From Sphingomonas sp. SORGH_AS_0879 (lineage in GTDB: Bacteria > Pseudomonadota > Alphaproteobacteria > Sphingomonadales > Sphingomonadaceae), in assembly GCF_030819175.1 (NCBI RefSeq), contig NZ_JAUTBJ010000002.1, positions 1,560,001 to 1,624,000 of the forward strand: a stretch of 64,000 nt of DNA, written 5' to 3'. Below the pieces are notes generated by a model. It saw nothing but the letters and a program-made list of their open reading frames with translations, made no database searches and was not told where the DNA came from. Positions 17,173-24,777 of the stretch are shown piece by piece. Every line of letters starts with the position of its first letter. Position 1 is the first letter of the stretch. Position numbers and translations under genes: made by a program.

Positions 17173-17751
17173 ATGCTTGCGCCCGCGCCGAAGTCGCTTA
17201 AATCGAGCGGCGTGGCGCGTTCTACTACCCGATCCAACGACTGGGGCTTTCCTCGCTGGCGCAGCTATGGCGCGGCGCGGGAGGCCAAGCCCGTGCGAAT
17301 CTGCGACCGGCATGGCTGCGACCAGCCGGGCAATTGTCCCGCGCCCAAGTCGCCGAACAGCCCCGACCGCTGGTATTTCTGCGAGACCCACGCCGCCGAA
17401 TATAATCGCGGCTGGGACTATTTTCAGGGTCTGAGCGCCGAGGAAGCCGCCGCGCGCGAAGCATCGGAGCGACGGACCAGCGCGGGCTATGCGCAGTCCA
17501 AGCATCAGGCCTGGGCGGGGCCGGGTGACGGTAGCCGTTCACGCGACGAAATGCGCGCGCTCGACGCGCTGGGGCTGGAGCCGGATGCCGAGTTCGACCT
17601 GATCCGCGCGACCTGGCGCGGGCTGGCCAAGGCGAACCATCCCGACATCCGCCCCAACGACCCCGAGGCGGCGACGAAGTTCCAACAGGTTCAGGCGGCC
17701 TATGAAGTGCTGCGCGCCGCCGAGGAGCGGCGGAGCTGGAAGCCCGAATGA
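17173..17751 (+). CDS. J-domain (DnaJ-like) protein
   Basis: A 192-aa protein whose J domain is at the C-terminus: DLIRATWRGLAKANHPDIRP carries the HPD motif that stimulates DnaK ATPase. The N-terminal part has a small cysteine/histidine cluster (CDRHGCDQPGNCP and WYFCETH) that may bind zinc. A C-terminal J domain with an N-terminal Cys-rich region is a DnaJ subtype common in alphaproteobacteria. Start is uncertain (ATG 17173 or further in). Overlaps the next gene as ATGA. Confidence 0.8.
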   Translation: MLAPAPKSLKSSGVARSTTRSNDWGFPRWRSYGAAREAKPVRICDRHGCDQPGNCPAPKSPNSPDRWYFCETHAAEYNRGWDYFQGLSAEEAAAREASERRTSAGYAQSKHQAWAGPGDGSRSRDEMRALDALGLEPDAEFDLIRATWRGLAKANHPDIRPNDPEAATKFQQVQAAYEVLRAAEERRSWKPE

Positions 17752-18044
17752 TCCGCCGCGCCAAGGTGGAGTGGGAAGCGACGGTCCTGGTTTGCGGCAA
17801 ATGCTCGAAAAAGGTCGGCGGCGGGTTCGGGCCGAAGGGCAAGACGCCATTGGCCAAGGCGCTCAGGCGGATGTTCGGCAAGGGGCGCAAGGCGTCGGTC
17901 GGGGTGATCGAAACCAAGTGCCTGGGGCTGTGTCCGAAGAATGCGGTGACCTTAGTGGACGGGCGTCGGCCGGGGGAGTGGCTGGTCGTGACGCCGGATG
18001 AGGATGTCGAGGCGATCGCCGCGCGGTTGGGGCGGGGGGCTTAA
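17748..18044 (+). CDS. Thioredoxin-like [2Fe-2S] ferredoxin
   Basis: A 98-aa protein with cysteines C16, C19, C58 and C62 (LVCGKCS, then KCLGLCPKNAV), the pattern of thioredoxin-fold 2Fe-2S ferredoxins (NuoE/Aquifex Fd family). The basic loop between the pairs (KALRRMFGKGRK) is unusual. Translationally coupled to the J-domain gene. Its redox partner is unknown. Confidence 0.75.
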   Translation: MIRRAKVEWEATVLVCGKCSKKVGGGFGPKGKTPLAKALRRMFGKGRKASVGVIETKCLGLCPKNAVTLVDGRRPGEWLVVTPDEDVEAIAARLGRGA

Positions 18045-18076
18045 GTTACGTGGGTTAGTCTCGGTGAGACTCCAAA

Positions 18077-18232
18077 CCCTCCCCCATCCCCTCCCGCTTG
18101 CGGGAGGGGAGCGGCCAGAGGCGCGGGCAAGTCTCTTTGTCGATCGTCAGGGATGGGGCAGACGTTGCTGAAGTAGGCTCGGGTCAGCCAAGAAGCACGC
18201 CCCTCCCGCAGGCGGGAGGGGATGGGGGAGGG
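18077..18232. repeat. Intergenic inverted repeat, family B (copy 1)
   Basis: A left arm CCCTCCCCCATCCCCTCCCG and its right-hand complement (ending GGGGATGGGGGAGGG) bracket about 90 nt. Each arm also contains its own hairpin (CCCTCCCGC..GCGGGAGGG). Other copies at 40706-40807 and 41160-41275. Confidence 0.75.
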
Positions 18233-18263
18233 CAAGGTGTCTCACCGAGCCCACCCCCGAACC

Positions 18264-18665
18264 TCAATACCGCCCCGCCGTCTCCCGGATCAGCGCGATC
18301 ATGTTGGGAATCCCCTGAGTCCGGTTGGAACTCAACTGGTTCCTCAGATCGAACGGCGCGAGTTCGCCTTCAATATCGGTCGCCAGTATTTCAGCAGGCG
18401 TCTTGTCCTGCACCGTCTTCAGGACCAGCGCGATGATCCCCTTGGTGATCGCCGCGTTCGAGTCCGCCAGGAAGTGCAGCGCCTCGCCATCCCCCTTGGT
18501 CGGATAGACCCAGACCGAAGCCGAGCACCCCCGCACCAGCGTCGCATCGGTCTTCAACGCCTCGGGCATCGGCTCCAGCGCGCGGCCCAGATCGATCAGC
18601 AGGCGATAGCGATCGTCGGCGTCGAGAAATTCATATTCGTCGCGGATTTCGGCAAGATCGGACAT
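18264..18665 (-). CDS. sufE: SufE-family sulfur acceptor
   Basis: A 133-aa protein that accepts persulfide sulfur from a SufS-type desulfurase. The acceptor cysteine is C47 in LVRGCSASVWVYP, the family signature. Starts MSDLAEIRDEYEFL at 18663-18665. It lies just downstream of the psp operon (gap 40 nt) and could share its transcript. The two desulfurases at 0.5-2.6 kb are NifS-type rather than clear SufS, so its donor may lie elsewhere. Confidence 0.9.
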   Translation of the reverse strand: MSDLAEIRDEYEFLDADDRYRLLIDLGRALEPMPEALKTDATLVRGCSASVWVYPTKGDGEALHFLADSNAAITKGIIALVLKTVQDKTPAEILATDIEGELAPFDLRNQLSSNRTQGIPNMIALIRETAGRY

Positions 18666-18705
18666 GGGCCCCGCGCTACCGTTGTTCGCGCGCGACGACA
18701 ACCGG

Positions 18706-19374
18706 TCAGTCCTTGAGCAGCGCGTCCACCGATCCGCCGTTGCGCGCCAGTTCCGCGGCGACGCGGCGGCGGCCTTCATAATAGGTCAGCACCGGCGCGG
18801 TCGGGTCGAGCCTGCGGATCAGCGCCTCGTCGCCGGGGCGGATGCTGGTTTCCCCCGCGACATAGTCGGGATAGCCTTCGCGCTTCCAGGCGGGCAGGCG
18901 AAGGGCGGCCCATTCGCCGATATGGTCGGCGACCAGCCGGTGGGTCGTCTCATGCGCGATGGTGCCCGACAGCGTGCGCACCCCGCCCAGCGGTGCGCCG
19001 TTGGTCACCCGGTCCGTCGCGACCGAACTGCGGTTGAAAACCAGCGCATGGGCGAAGGGGCGGCGAAAGGCGATCGCGTTCCGCACGCCGATCGACAGCA
19101 CGTCCCAGCGCCAGCCGCCATCGGTCAGCACCACCTGCCGCGACAGCCCCGTCCGGTAGAGCGGGCTCGTCGCCAGCAGCCCGTCGGCACGGGCCAGTAC
19201 CCGGCCCATCGCGGCCCGGTCGATCGGCTGCTCGGACAGCACCGTGGTCGAGCCGAAATCGGCGCGATAGGGAAAGGCGAGCGCGGCGGGGACATGCACC
19301 ACCCCGGCGATGACGACCGCGCCGCCACAGGCGACCCGGGCCGTCCATCGGCGAAGGCGGGCGAGGCGCGCCAT
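18706..19374 (-). CDS. Predicted membrane-anchored zinc metallopeptidase in the psp operon
   Basis: A 222-aa protein not assigned to a named family. It has an N-terminal membrane anchor or signal segment (residues 15-34) and a zincin signature: H141-E142-T-T-H145 (TIAHETTHRLVAD) followed by E166 in WKREGYPDYVAGE, the layout of peptidase-MA-type gluzincins. The domain would face the periplasm. It begins 2 nt after the last small psp-cluster gene, so it is almost surely in the same operon. Substrate is unknown; function as a protease in envelope stress is inference. Confidence 0.6.
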   Translation of the reverse strand: MARLARLRRWTARVACGGAVVIAGVVHVPAALAFPYRADFGSTTVLSEQPIDRAAMGRVLARADGLLATSPLYRTGLSRQVVLTDGGWRWDVLSIGVRNAIAFRRPFAHALVFNRSSVATDRVTNGAPLGGVRTLSGTIAHETTHRLVADHIGEWAALRLPAWKREGYPDYVAGETSIRPGDEALIRRLDPTAPVLTYYEGRRRVAAELARNGGSVDALLKD

Positions 19375-19376
19375 GG

Positions 19377-19616
19377 TTACAGGTCCACCCCGGCGGCTAT
19401 GGCCTCGAGCTTGCGAATGCGCTCCTTCAGATCGGCCATTTCGATCCGCGCCGCGGCAGACGTGGCGGGCGGGTAGGGCATGTCGTGGCTGCGGTCATAT
19501 TCGCGGCTTTTCAGCTGCAACCATCCGCGCCACCCCGCCAGCCCGGCGGTGACGATCATCGCCAGACCGGCCAGGCCGGCGGTCGCGATGACGATATAGA
19601 GATTGGTGTCGGTCAT
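19377..19616 (-). CDS. Small membrane/coiled-coil protein of the psp operon (PspB-like)
   Basis: 79 aa: one N-terminal transmembrane helix (residues 7-28), a basic linker and a short C-terminal coiled coil LKERIRKLEAIAAG. The coiled coil matches the LxxRIxxLERI pattern of PspB and the three neighbours upstream, but the terminal EIDxLR motif is missing. Probably a shortened member of the same paralogous set. Confidence 0.65.
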   Translation of the reverse strand: MTDTNLYIVIATAGLAGLAMIVTAGLAGWRGWLQLKSREYDRSHDMPYPPATSAAARIEMADLKERIRKLEAIAAGVDL

Positions 19617-19649
19617 GATCCGGGCTCCCTGTCCGTATCAACGGTTGGC

Positions 19650-19907
19650 TTAACGGTCGCGCAGACGCTCGATTTCGCGGTCGAGGTCGATGCTCTTGTG
19701 CTGGTCGGTGATGACGCGCTCCAGCACCTGGATGCGGTCCTTCAACTGCTGAACCTCGGCGCGGAGCGCCTGGGTGTCGCGACTGCCCTCGCCACGCAAA
19801 TGCTCGATCATGTCGAGGCCGGGCGAGCGGCGATGCTTGGCCTTGAAGATGCTGGCGATCATGACGATCGCGACGATCATGACGACCATGAACTGTGAAC
19901 CGGACAT
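19650..19907 (-). CDS. Small membrane/coiled-coil protein of the psp operon (PspB-like)
   Basis: 85 aa: a transmembrane helix at residues 6-19, a basic stretch (KAKHRR), then a coiled coil LRAEVQQLKDRIQVLERVITDQ and the terminus DREIERLRDR. Same plan as PspB: short periplasmic start, one membrane span, cytoplasmic coiled coil. Spacing of 28 nt from the upstream gene. Confidence 0.7.
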   Translation of the reverse strand: MSGSQFMVVMIVAIVMIASIFKAKHRRSPGLDMIEHLRGEGSRDTQALRAEVQQLKDRIQVLERVITDQHKSIDLDREIERLRDR

Positions 19908-19935
19908 GGTGGTAATTCCCCTCTAAAATCTTGTG

Positions 19936-20223
19936 TCAGTGCTCGATGCGGGCGGGCGTTTCGCCCAGCACACGCAGGCTGTCGATTTCGTCGCTGAGCG
20001 CCAGGCCGCGATCGGTGATGATCCGCTCCAGCACCCGGACCCGCTGTTCCAGCTTTTCGGTCTGGGCCGCATATTGCGCCGCCTTTTCCGCGACCATCGA
20101 GGCTTCGGTGGCCAGCCGCTTTTCGCGGTAAGCGAACCAGGGCCGGACGAAGACGCCGCCGATGATCGCGACCAGGCCGCAGCTGATGCCCATGATCGGG
20201 ATCAGAAGAGCGATATTGTTCAT
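19936..20223 (-). CDS. Small membrane/coiled-coil protein of the psp operon (PspB-like)
   Basis: 95 aa: a transmembrane helix at residues 5-27, basic FAYREKR segment, coiled coil EKLEQRVRVLERIITDRG and DEIDSLR near the end. Resembles its upstream and downstream neighbours more than any other gene in the window. Gap of 15 nt from the upstream gene supports cotranscription. Confidence 0.7.
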   Translation of the reverse strand: MNNIALLIPIMGISCGLVAIIGGVFVRPWFAYREKRLATEASMVAEKAAQYAAQTEKLEQRVRVLERIITDRGLALSDEIDSLRVLGETPARIEH

Positions 20224-20238
20224 CCTGTCTCTCCGGGA

Positions 20239-20535
20239 TCAGCGATCGCGCAGCGCGTCGATTTCGCGCGCGGTCCGCTCGGCGGGGTCGGTGGCGATCC
20301 GCTCCAGAACGGCGATCCGCTCTTCCAGTCGAGAGACCTGGCCGACCAGCTTCTGGTTCTCGGCGGTCAGCAATTCGACCTTGCGTTCATCGGCCATGCC
20401 GGTCTTGCCGACGGTGCCGCCCCAGTCATTGTCCAGGCTATAGCCGTGCTTCGCACGGATCCAGGTGGTGACCACCCAGCCGATCGTCGACATCGCGATC
20501 ATCGCCAGGACGAAACCCGGTCCTCCCCAAGACAT
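20239..20535 (-). CDS. Small membrane/coiled-coil protein of the psp operon (PspB-like)
   Basis: 98 aa: a transmembrane helix near residues 7-25, then a long coiled coil (LLTAENQKLVGQVSRLEERI and VLERIATD) ending in AREIDALRDR. The linker between helix and coil (about residues 28-50) is longer than in PspB. Follows pspC after 39 nt. Confidence 0.7.
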   Translation of the reverse strand: MSWGGPGFVLAMIAMSTIGWVVTTWIRAKHGYSLDNDWGGTVGKTGMADERKVELLTAENQKLVGQVSRLEERIAVLERIATDPAERTAREIDALRDR

Positions 20536-20574
20536 GATCCTTACTCCCCTTCAGATGTGGCGTTGGCCGGGCGA

Positions 20575-20958
20575 TCAGCGCAAGCTGTCGATCTCGTCGG
20601 CCAGTTGGCGGTTGCGGCTGGTATAGTGCAGTTCGATATCGGCGAGGCGGCGGTCGATGTCGCGGAAGGTCGAGCGGACCTCGGCGGTCGAGCGGCGCGG
20701 ATTGCTGCGCACGCCCTGCCAGAACTTGGCGTCCTCGTCCGACTGGTAGAGCCCGATCGGCTTGGCCGTCGCCATCCAGGCGACCAGGATGTAAGCGAGC
20801 GGAACCCAGGGCATACCCACCCCGGTGACGGTCAGCAGGACCGCGGCGATGCGGACCCACAGGACGTCGACCCCGGTATAGTCGGCGATGCCCGAGCACA
20901 CGCCCTTGAACTTGGCATTCTGCTTGTCGAGATAGAATTGGGTGCGGCTGGCGGACAT
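20575..20958 (-). CDS. pspC: Phage-shock protein C
   Basis: A 127-aa inner-membrane protein with the PspC domain at residues 5-65 (FYLDKQNAKFKGVCSGIADY, VDVLWVRI and a hydrophobic helix through TVTGVGMPWVPLAYILVAW). The C-terminal tail is extended relative to minimal PspC and ends in a coiled-coil-like segment with DEIDSLR, the motif shared with the downstream small proteins. PspB and PspC sense envelope stress and free PspF from PspA. It begins 1 nt after pspB. Confidence 0.9.
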   Translation of the reverse strand: MSASRTQFYLDKQNAKFKGVCSGIADYTGVDVLWVRIAAVLLTVTGVGMPWVPLAYILVAWMATAKPIGLYQSDEDAKFWQGVRSNPRRSTAEVRSTFRDIDRRLADIELHYTSRNRQLADEIDSLR

Positions 20959-20959
20959 G

Positions 20960-21253
20960 TCAGTTCCTCCGATCGAGGCTGTAGTCGGTGCGGCCGAGGC
21001 GACCTTCCGGGCGCCATTCGGGCTGCGACAGGCTGGGCTTGAAGTCGGGATTGTCGGCGGCGACGATCCGTTCGACCGTGTTCAGCCGGTCCTCCAGCCG
21101 CCGGGCGAGCAGATGAAGCTCGTCGAGCAATTGCTCGTCCTCCTGCGTGATCTTCGGCGCCTGCTTCCACTTGGTCATATAGTGGAGGAACAACCATGGC
21201 AGTGCGATGAAGATCGAGACGATGGGGACGGCGATGTTGAAGAAATCCTCCAT
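20960..21253 (-). CDS. pspB: Phage-shock protein B
   Basis: A 97-aa protein: an N-terminal membrane helix (AVPIVSIFIALPWLFLHYM) then a coiled coil (LDELHLLARRLEDRLNTVER). This is the classical PspB layout, with a C-terminal extension beyond the usual 75 aa. It partners PspC to bind PspA under stress. Starts 1 nt after the pspA stop. Confidence 0.88.
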   Translation of the reverse strand: MEDFFNIAVPIVSIFIALPWLFLHYMTKWKQAPKITQEDEQLLDELHLLARRLEDRLNTVERIVAADNPDFKPSLSQPEWRPEGRLGRTDYSLDRRN

Positions 21254-21254
21254 C

Positions 21255-21923
21255 TCACTCCCCCTTTTTCAGGCGCGCCTTGAGCGCGGCGAGTTCGGCA
21301 TCCACCCGGTCGGAGGTGCGCAGTTCGGCGATTTCCTCTTCCAGCGTCTTGGGCGAGGCGCCCAGGCCCAGCGCTTCGGCGCGGCCCTCGGCCTCGTCCA
21401 CCTTGCGCTCCAGCATGTCGAAGCGGCTGAACGCGTCATGCGTCTTCGACCCGTTCCACATCTCGCGCAGGCGATAGCGGTTGTTCGCGCTTTCCAGACG
21501 GGTCTGGACCGCATTCTGCTTGGTCCGCGCCTCGCGCAGCTTGTTCTGCAACTTGGCGATGTCCTCTTCCGAGGCGCGCAGCGCATCGTCGAGCACCTGG
21601 ACTTCGGCCTTCAACTGGTCGGCCATGTCGGCGGCCTTCTGGCGCTCGATCAGCGCGGCCTTGGCCAGGTCCTCGCGGTCCTTGGACAGCGCCAGTTCGG
21701 CCTTTTCCGTCCAGCTTTCCTGAAGCTGGTCCAGCTTCAGGATGTGGCGGCGGATTTCCTTCTGGTCGGCGATCGTGCGGGCGGCGGAGGCGCGCACCTC
21801 GACAAGCGTCTCCTCCATTTCGAGGATGATCATGCGGATCATCTTCGCGGGGTCTTCCGCCTTGTCGAGCAGGTCGGCGAAATTGGCGGCGACGATGTCG
21901 CGGGTGCGGGAGAAAATGCCCAT
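21255..21923 (-). CDS. pspA: Phage-shock protein A (PspA/Vipp1/ESCRT-III family)
   Basis: A 222-aa nearly all-helical protein starting MGIFSRTRDIVAANFADLLD, the amphipathic membrane-binding helix of PspA, followed by long coiled-coil helices. It binds PspF to repress the operon and, under stress, assembles on damaged membrane. Start ATG 21921-21923 has AAGGAGTCTCCG before it. Confidence 0.95.
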   Translation of the reverse strand: MGIFSRTRDIVAANFADLLDKAEDPAKMIRMIILEMEETLVEVRASAARTIADQKEIRRHILKLDQLQESWTEKAELALSKDREDLAKAALIERQKAADMADQLKAEVQVLDDALRASEEDIAKLQNKLREARTKQNAVQTRLESANNRYRLREMWNGSKTHDAFSRFDMLERKVDEAEGRAEALGLGASPKTLEEEIAELRTSDRVDAELAALKARLKKGE

Positions 21924-21954
21924 CGGAGACTCCTTGATGGCGGCTATTCGGGGA

Positions 21955-22101
21955 TTATGCGGTCGGTGCCTCGATCGCCGCAACCTGGGCCGTGCTGGTG
22001 GCGACATGCGCGGGGGCGAGGGCGCCCATCAGGCAGGTGGCGCTCATCACGACGGTGCAGGCGATGGCGGCGATCTGGCGGGTCAGGTTGGTGGCGAACA
22101 T
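21955..22101 (-). CDS. 48-aa exported peptide, first gene of the psp operon
   Basis: A short protein starting MFATNLTRQIAAIACTVVMS with a hydrophobic core and AHVA-type cleavage context near residues 28-31. The predicted mature peptide is only about 20 aa and Ala/Thr/Val-rich. It lies between the sigma-54-type promoter and pspA, 31 nt upstream of pspA. No relative recognised. It may be a signal-peptide-based sensor or a leader; the coding call is supported by position and a plausible ribosome-binding site (GGGAGTTTCC). Confidence 0.5.
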   Translation of the reverse strand: MFATNLTRQIAAIACTVVMSATCLMGALAPAHVATSTAQVAAIEAPTA

Positions 22102-22160
22102 GGTGGAAACTCCCTGAATTCTATGTTTCGGTCCGCTCATTGGCGGGATGTCGACAGCAT

Positions 22161-22177
22161 TGCAGGAGCCGTGCCAA
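22161..22177 (-). promoter_or_regulatory. Sigma-54 (-24/-12) promoter of the psp operon
   Basis: On the minus strand the sequence reads TTGGCACGGCTCCTGCA: the -24 element TGGCACG and -12 element CTGCA with GG and GC exactly 10 nt apart, as required for RpoN. It lies 60 bp upstream of the first gene. PspF, an RpoN-dependent activator, is encoded divergently, so both halves of the circuit are present. Confidence 0.85.
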
Positions 22178-22240
22178 CTTTAAAAATGACGTAAATACAG
22201 GCACTTATGAAATAGTTGCGATGAGCCAACGATTGCGCCC

Positions 22241-22257
22241 TTGCCAAGCCTTGGCAA
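22241..22257. promoter_or_regulatory. Inverted repeat just upstream of pspF
   Basis: TTGCCAA-GCC-TTGGCAA: perfect 7-bp arms, 20 bp before the pspF start and about 65 bp upstream of the -24 element of the divergent psp promoter. The position suits an upstream activator site for PspF or autoregulation of pspF. Confidence 0.4.
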
Positions 22258-22276
22258 AATCCGCCACCTGTTGGGA

Positions 22277-23314
22277 ATGGAGCGGACGAGTCAGGTCATC
22301 GGCCAGTCGGGGGCCTTTCTGGATACGCTGGAACGCGCCAGCCGCGCCGCGGCTCTGGATCGCCCGGTGCTGGTCATCGGCGAGCGCGGGACCGGTAAGG
22401 AACTGGTCGCCGAACGCCTCCACCGGCTGAGCGGGCGGTGGGACCAGCCCCTGGTCATCATGAACTGTGCCGCGCTCCCCGAGACGCTGATCGAGGCCGA
22501 ACTCTTCGGGCATGAGGCGGGCGCGTTCACCGGCGCGACCAAGGCGCGGGCGGGGCGGTTCGAGGAAGCCAATGGCGGCACGCTGTTCCTCGACGAACTG
22601 GGCACGCTGTCGATGGCGGCGCAGGACCGGCTGCTCCGCGCGGTCGAATATGGCGAGGTGACGCGGATCGGCTCGTCGCGGCCCTTGCGTGTCGATGTGC
22701 GCATCGTCGCGGCGACAAACGAGCATCTGCCCGACAAGGTCGCCGCGCACCAGTTTCGCGCCGACCTGCTCGACCGGTTGTGTTTCGAGGTCGTCACCCT
22801 GCCGCCGCTCCGCGCGCGCAAGAGCGATATCATGCTGCTCGCCAATCATTTCGGGCGGCGGATGGCGGCGGAGATCGGGTGGCAGGACTGGCCCGGCTTC
22901 GGTCCCGCCGCGACGGATGCGCTGATGGAGCATCGCTGGCCCGGCAATGTCCGCGAATTGCGCAACGTGGTCGAGCGCGCGGTCTATCGCTGGGACCGGG
23001 AAGGGCCGGTGGATGCGATCGAGATCGATCCCTTCCGCTCGCCCTATCGCCCGCAGGGCCAGTCCCCCGCCGCCGCGAAAAGCGATCAGGCCAGCGCGCC
23101 TGCTCCCATGAGCGACGGCGATGAGGTGGCGGCCTGCGATGTCGGGCCGTCCGACTTCAAATCGCGCGTCGCCCGGTTCGAGCGCGAATTGCTGACCAAG
23201 GCGCTGGCCGAGAATCGCTTCAACCAGCGGACCACGGCGGAGGCGCTGGGGCTGAGCTATGACCAGCTTCGTCACGCGCTTCGTCGCCATGATCTGATCG
23301 GAACGGTTGCGTAA
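22277..23314 (+). CDS. pspF: psp operon transcriptional activator PspF (sigma-54-dependent AAA+)
   Basis: A 345-aa enhancer-binding protein with no N-terminal sensor domain, as in PspF. The Walker A is GERGTGKE, the sigma-54-contacting loop is [16 protein letters not shown] (GAFTGA), Walker B is GGTLFLDEL, and the Arg-finger region FRADLLDRL is present. A Fis-type helix-turn-helix ([21 protein letters not shown]) ends the protein. Start ATG 22277; an in-frame TTG at 22241 lies in a palindrome and is less likely. Divergent from the psp operon. Confidence 0.93.
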   Translation: MERTSQVIGQSGAFLDTLERASRAAALDRPVLVIGERGTGKELVAERLHRLSGRWDQPLVIMNCAALPETLIEAELFGHEAGAFTGATKARAGRFEEANGGTLFLDELGTLSMAAQDRLLRAVEYGEVTRIGSSRPLRVDVRIVAATNEHLPDKVAAHQFRADLLDRLCFEVVTLPPLRARKSDIMLLANHFGRRMAAEIGWQDWPGFGPAATDALMEHRWPGNVRELRNVVERAVYRWDREGPVDAIEIDPFRSPYRPQGQSPAAAKSDQASAPAPMSDGDEVAACDVGPSDFKSRVARFERELLTKALAENRFNQRTTAEALGLSYDQLRHALRRHDLIGTVA

Positions 23315-23380
23315 CCGCGTTCGGGGAGCCATTTGAGGCGTCCGGCGTTGCCACAGGCAAACCCCAAAGGAGCAATTACG

Positions 23381-23992
23381 ATGGCTTTCGAACTGCCGCC
23401 CCTCCCGTACGACTATGATGCGCTGGAGCCGGTCATCTCCAAGGAGACGATGACCTTCCACCATGACAAGCATCATGCCGCCTACACCAACAAGCTGAAC
23501 GAGGCGGTCGAGGCGGATTCGTCGCTTCAGGGCAAGTCGATCGAGGACATTCTGGCGAACATCTCGTCGGCCCCGGCGGTCGTCCGCAACAATGGCGGCG
23601 GCTATTGGAACCATGACTTCTTCTGGAAGATCATGACCAAGCCCGGCACCACCCAGCCCTCGGGCAAGCTTGCGCAAGCGATCGAGGCGTTCGGCGGTCT
23701 CGACAAGCTGAAGGACGAATTCAACACCAAGGGTGCGGGCCAGTTCGGTTCGGGTTGGGCCTGGGTCATCGCGGATGCCGAGGGCAAGCTGAAGGTCACC
23801 TCGACCCCGAACCAGGACAATCCCCTGATGGACGTCGTCGCCGACAAGGGCACGCCGATCCTGGGTAACGACGTGTGGGAGCACGCCTATTACCTGACCT
23901 ATATGAACGACCGTCCGGGCTATCTGAAGGCCTGGTGGGACGTGGTGAACTGGGACGAAGCCGGTCGCCGGTACGAGGCGGCGGTCGCGTAA
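23381..23992 (+). CDS. sodB: Superoxide dismutase, Fe/Mn family
   Basis: A 203-aa enzyme converting superoxide to O2 and H2O2. It has the N-terminal PLPYDYDALEPVISKETMTFHH segment and the metal ligands around NHDFFW and DVWEHAYYL; ligands are His26, His76-region, Asp and His of DVWEH. The motif GGGYWNHDFFW with GSGWAW is more Fe-type than Mn-type, so the symbol sodB is tentative. Starts after AAAGGAGCAATTACG. A terminator follows at once. Confidence 0.92.
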   Translation: MAFELPPLPYDYDALEPVISKETMTFHHDKHHAAYTNKLNEAVEADSSLQGKSIEDILANISSAPAVVRNNGGGYWNHDFFWKIMTKPGTTQPSGKLAQAIEAFGGLDKLKDEFNTKGAGQFGSGWAWVIADAEGKLKVTSTPNQDNPLMDVVADKGTPILGNDVWEHAYYLTYMNDRPGYLKAWWDVVNWDEAGRRYEAAVA

Positions 23993-24022
23993 TCTCGCGC
24001 TGATCCGGTTCGGATAAGGGAA

Positions 24023-24051
24023 GGGCGGCTCCGTGCGGGGCCGCCCTTTTT
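24023..24051 (+). terminator. Rho-independent terminator of the superoxide dismutase gene
   Basis: GGGCGGC pairs with GCCGCCC (7-bp stem, 10-nt loop) followed by five T residues. Lies 31 bp after the stop codon. Confidence 0.85.
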
Positions 24052-24078
24052 CATTTCGTCATCCCGGCGTTTTTCATT

Positions 24079-24158
24079 CGTCATCCCAGCGAAGGCTGGG
24101 ATCTCTGGCAACGGACAAGCGCCATCGTGAAAGGCCCCAGCCTTCGCTGGGGCGACGG
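24079..24158. repeat. Intergenic inverted repeat, family D
   Basis: CGTCATCCCAGCGAAGGCTG and CCCCAGCCTTCGCTGGGGCG share the complementary core CCCAGCGAAGGCTGGG / CCAGCCTTCGCTGG. This is a short interspersed hairpin unit of REP type. It lies between the superoxide dismutase terminator and the end of yciB. Confidence 0.6.
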
Positions 24159-24162
24159 CCCG

Positions 24163-24777
24163 TTACTCCACAGGCGGGTCTTGCACCTTCGCCTCATCGG
24201 CGTTCAGCCCATGCTTCATCAGCATCGGAATATTCGCAATGGCGAAGCCCAGGGTCAGCGGCATCGCCCCCCACAGCTTGAACCCCACCCAGAAATCCCA
24301 GGTCGAGTTGCGCCACACCGCCTCGTTCAACACCGCCATCAGCGCGAAGAAGATCGCCCAGTTGCGGGTCAGCTTGCGCCAGCCCTCCGGGGTGAGCCCC
24401 GAATAGACGCTGCCCAGCACCAACTGGATCAACGGTCGCCCGGTCGCCAGCCCGAAGAACAGCAGCGCGGAGAACATCGCATAGACGATGGTCGGCTTCA
24501 TCTTGATGAAGCGTTCGTCGTGGAAATACAGGGTCAGCCCGCCGAACACGACGACCAGGATGCCCGACATCCACAGCATCGGCGAGATGCGGCCCATCTT
24601 CACCCGGCTGACAATCATCGCGATGACGGTCGCCACCATGAACGCGCCGGTCGCGACCAGCACGCGGGTCAGCGGGCCCATGGGCGCGAGGAAATTGACC
24701 GCGAAGAACAGGACCAGTGGACCATATTCGATCCCGGCCTTCAGCGCTGCACTCGCTTCTTTCTGTTGCGTACTCAC
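24163..24777 (-). CDS. yciB: Inner-membrane septation protein A (YciB/IspZ family)
   Basis: A 204-aa integral membrane protein with about five transmembrane helices (VLFFAVNFLAP, VLVATGAFMVATVIAMIV, MLWMSGILVVVFGGLTLYF, IVYAMFSALLFFGLATG, and a C-terminal pair). The conserved helix-loop motifs LTLYFHDERFIKMKPTI and NEAVWRNSTWDFWVGFK fit the YciB family, which interacts with cell-elongation and division proteins. Overlaps ftsY by 4 nt. Confidence 0.9.
   Translation of the reverse strand: MSTQQKEASAALKAGIEYGPLVLFFAVNFLAPMGPLTRVLVATGAFMVATVIAMIVSRVKMGRISPMLWMSGILVVVFGGLTLYFHDERFIKMKPTIVYAMFSALLFFGLATGRPLIQLVLGSVYSGLTPEGWRKLTRNWAIFFALMAVLNEAVWRNSTWDFWVGFKLWGAMPLTLGFAIANIPMLMKHGLNADEAKVQDPPVE

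Noticed and set aside
18077..18232. Possible CRISPR repeat
   Set aside because: Only one inverted-repeat unit with internal hairpins; no regular repeat-spacer series and no cas genes.
22241..22276. TTG 22241 as pspF start
   Set aside because: It lies in an inverted repeat, adds 12 residues not seen in PspF, and ATG 22277 fits the family's typical beginning (VIGQS near the start).
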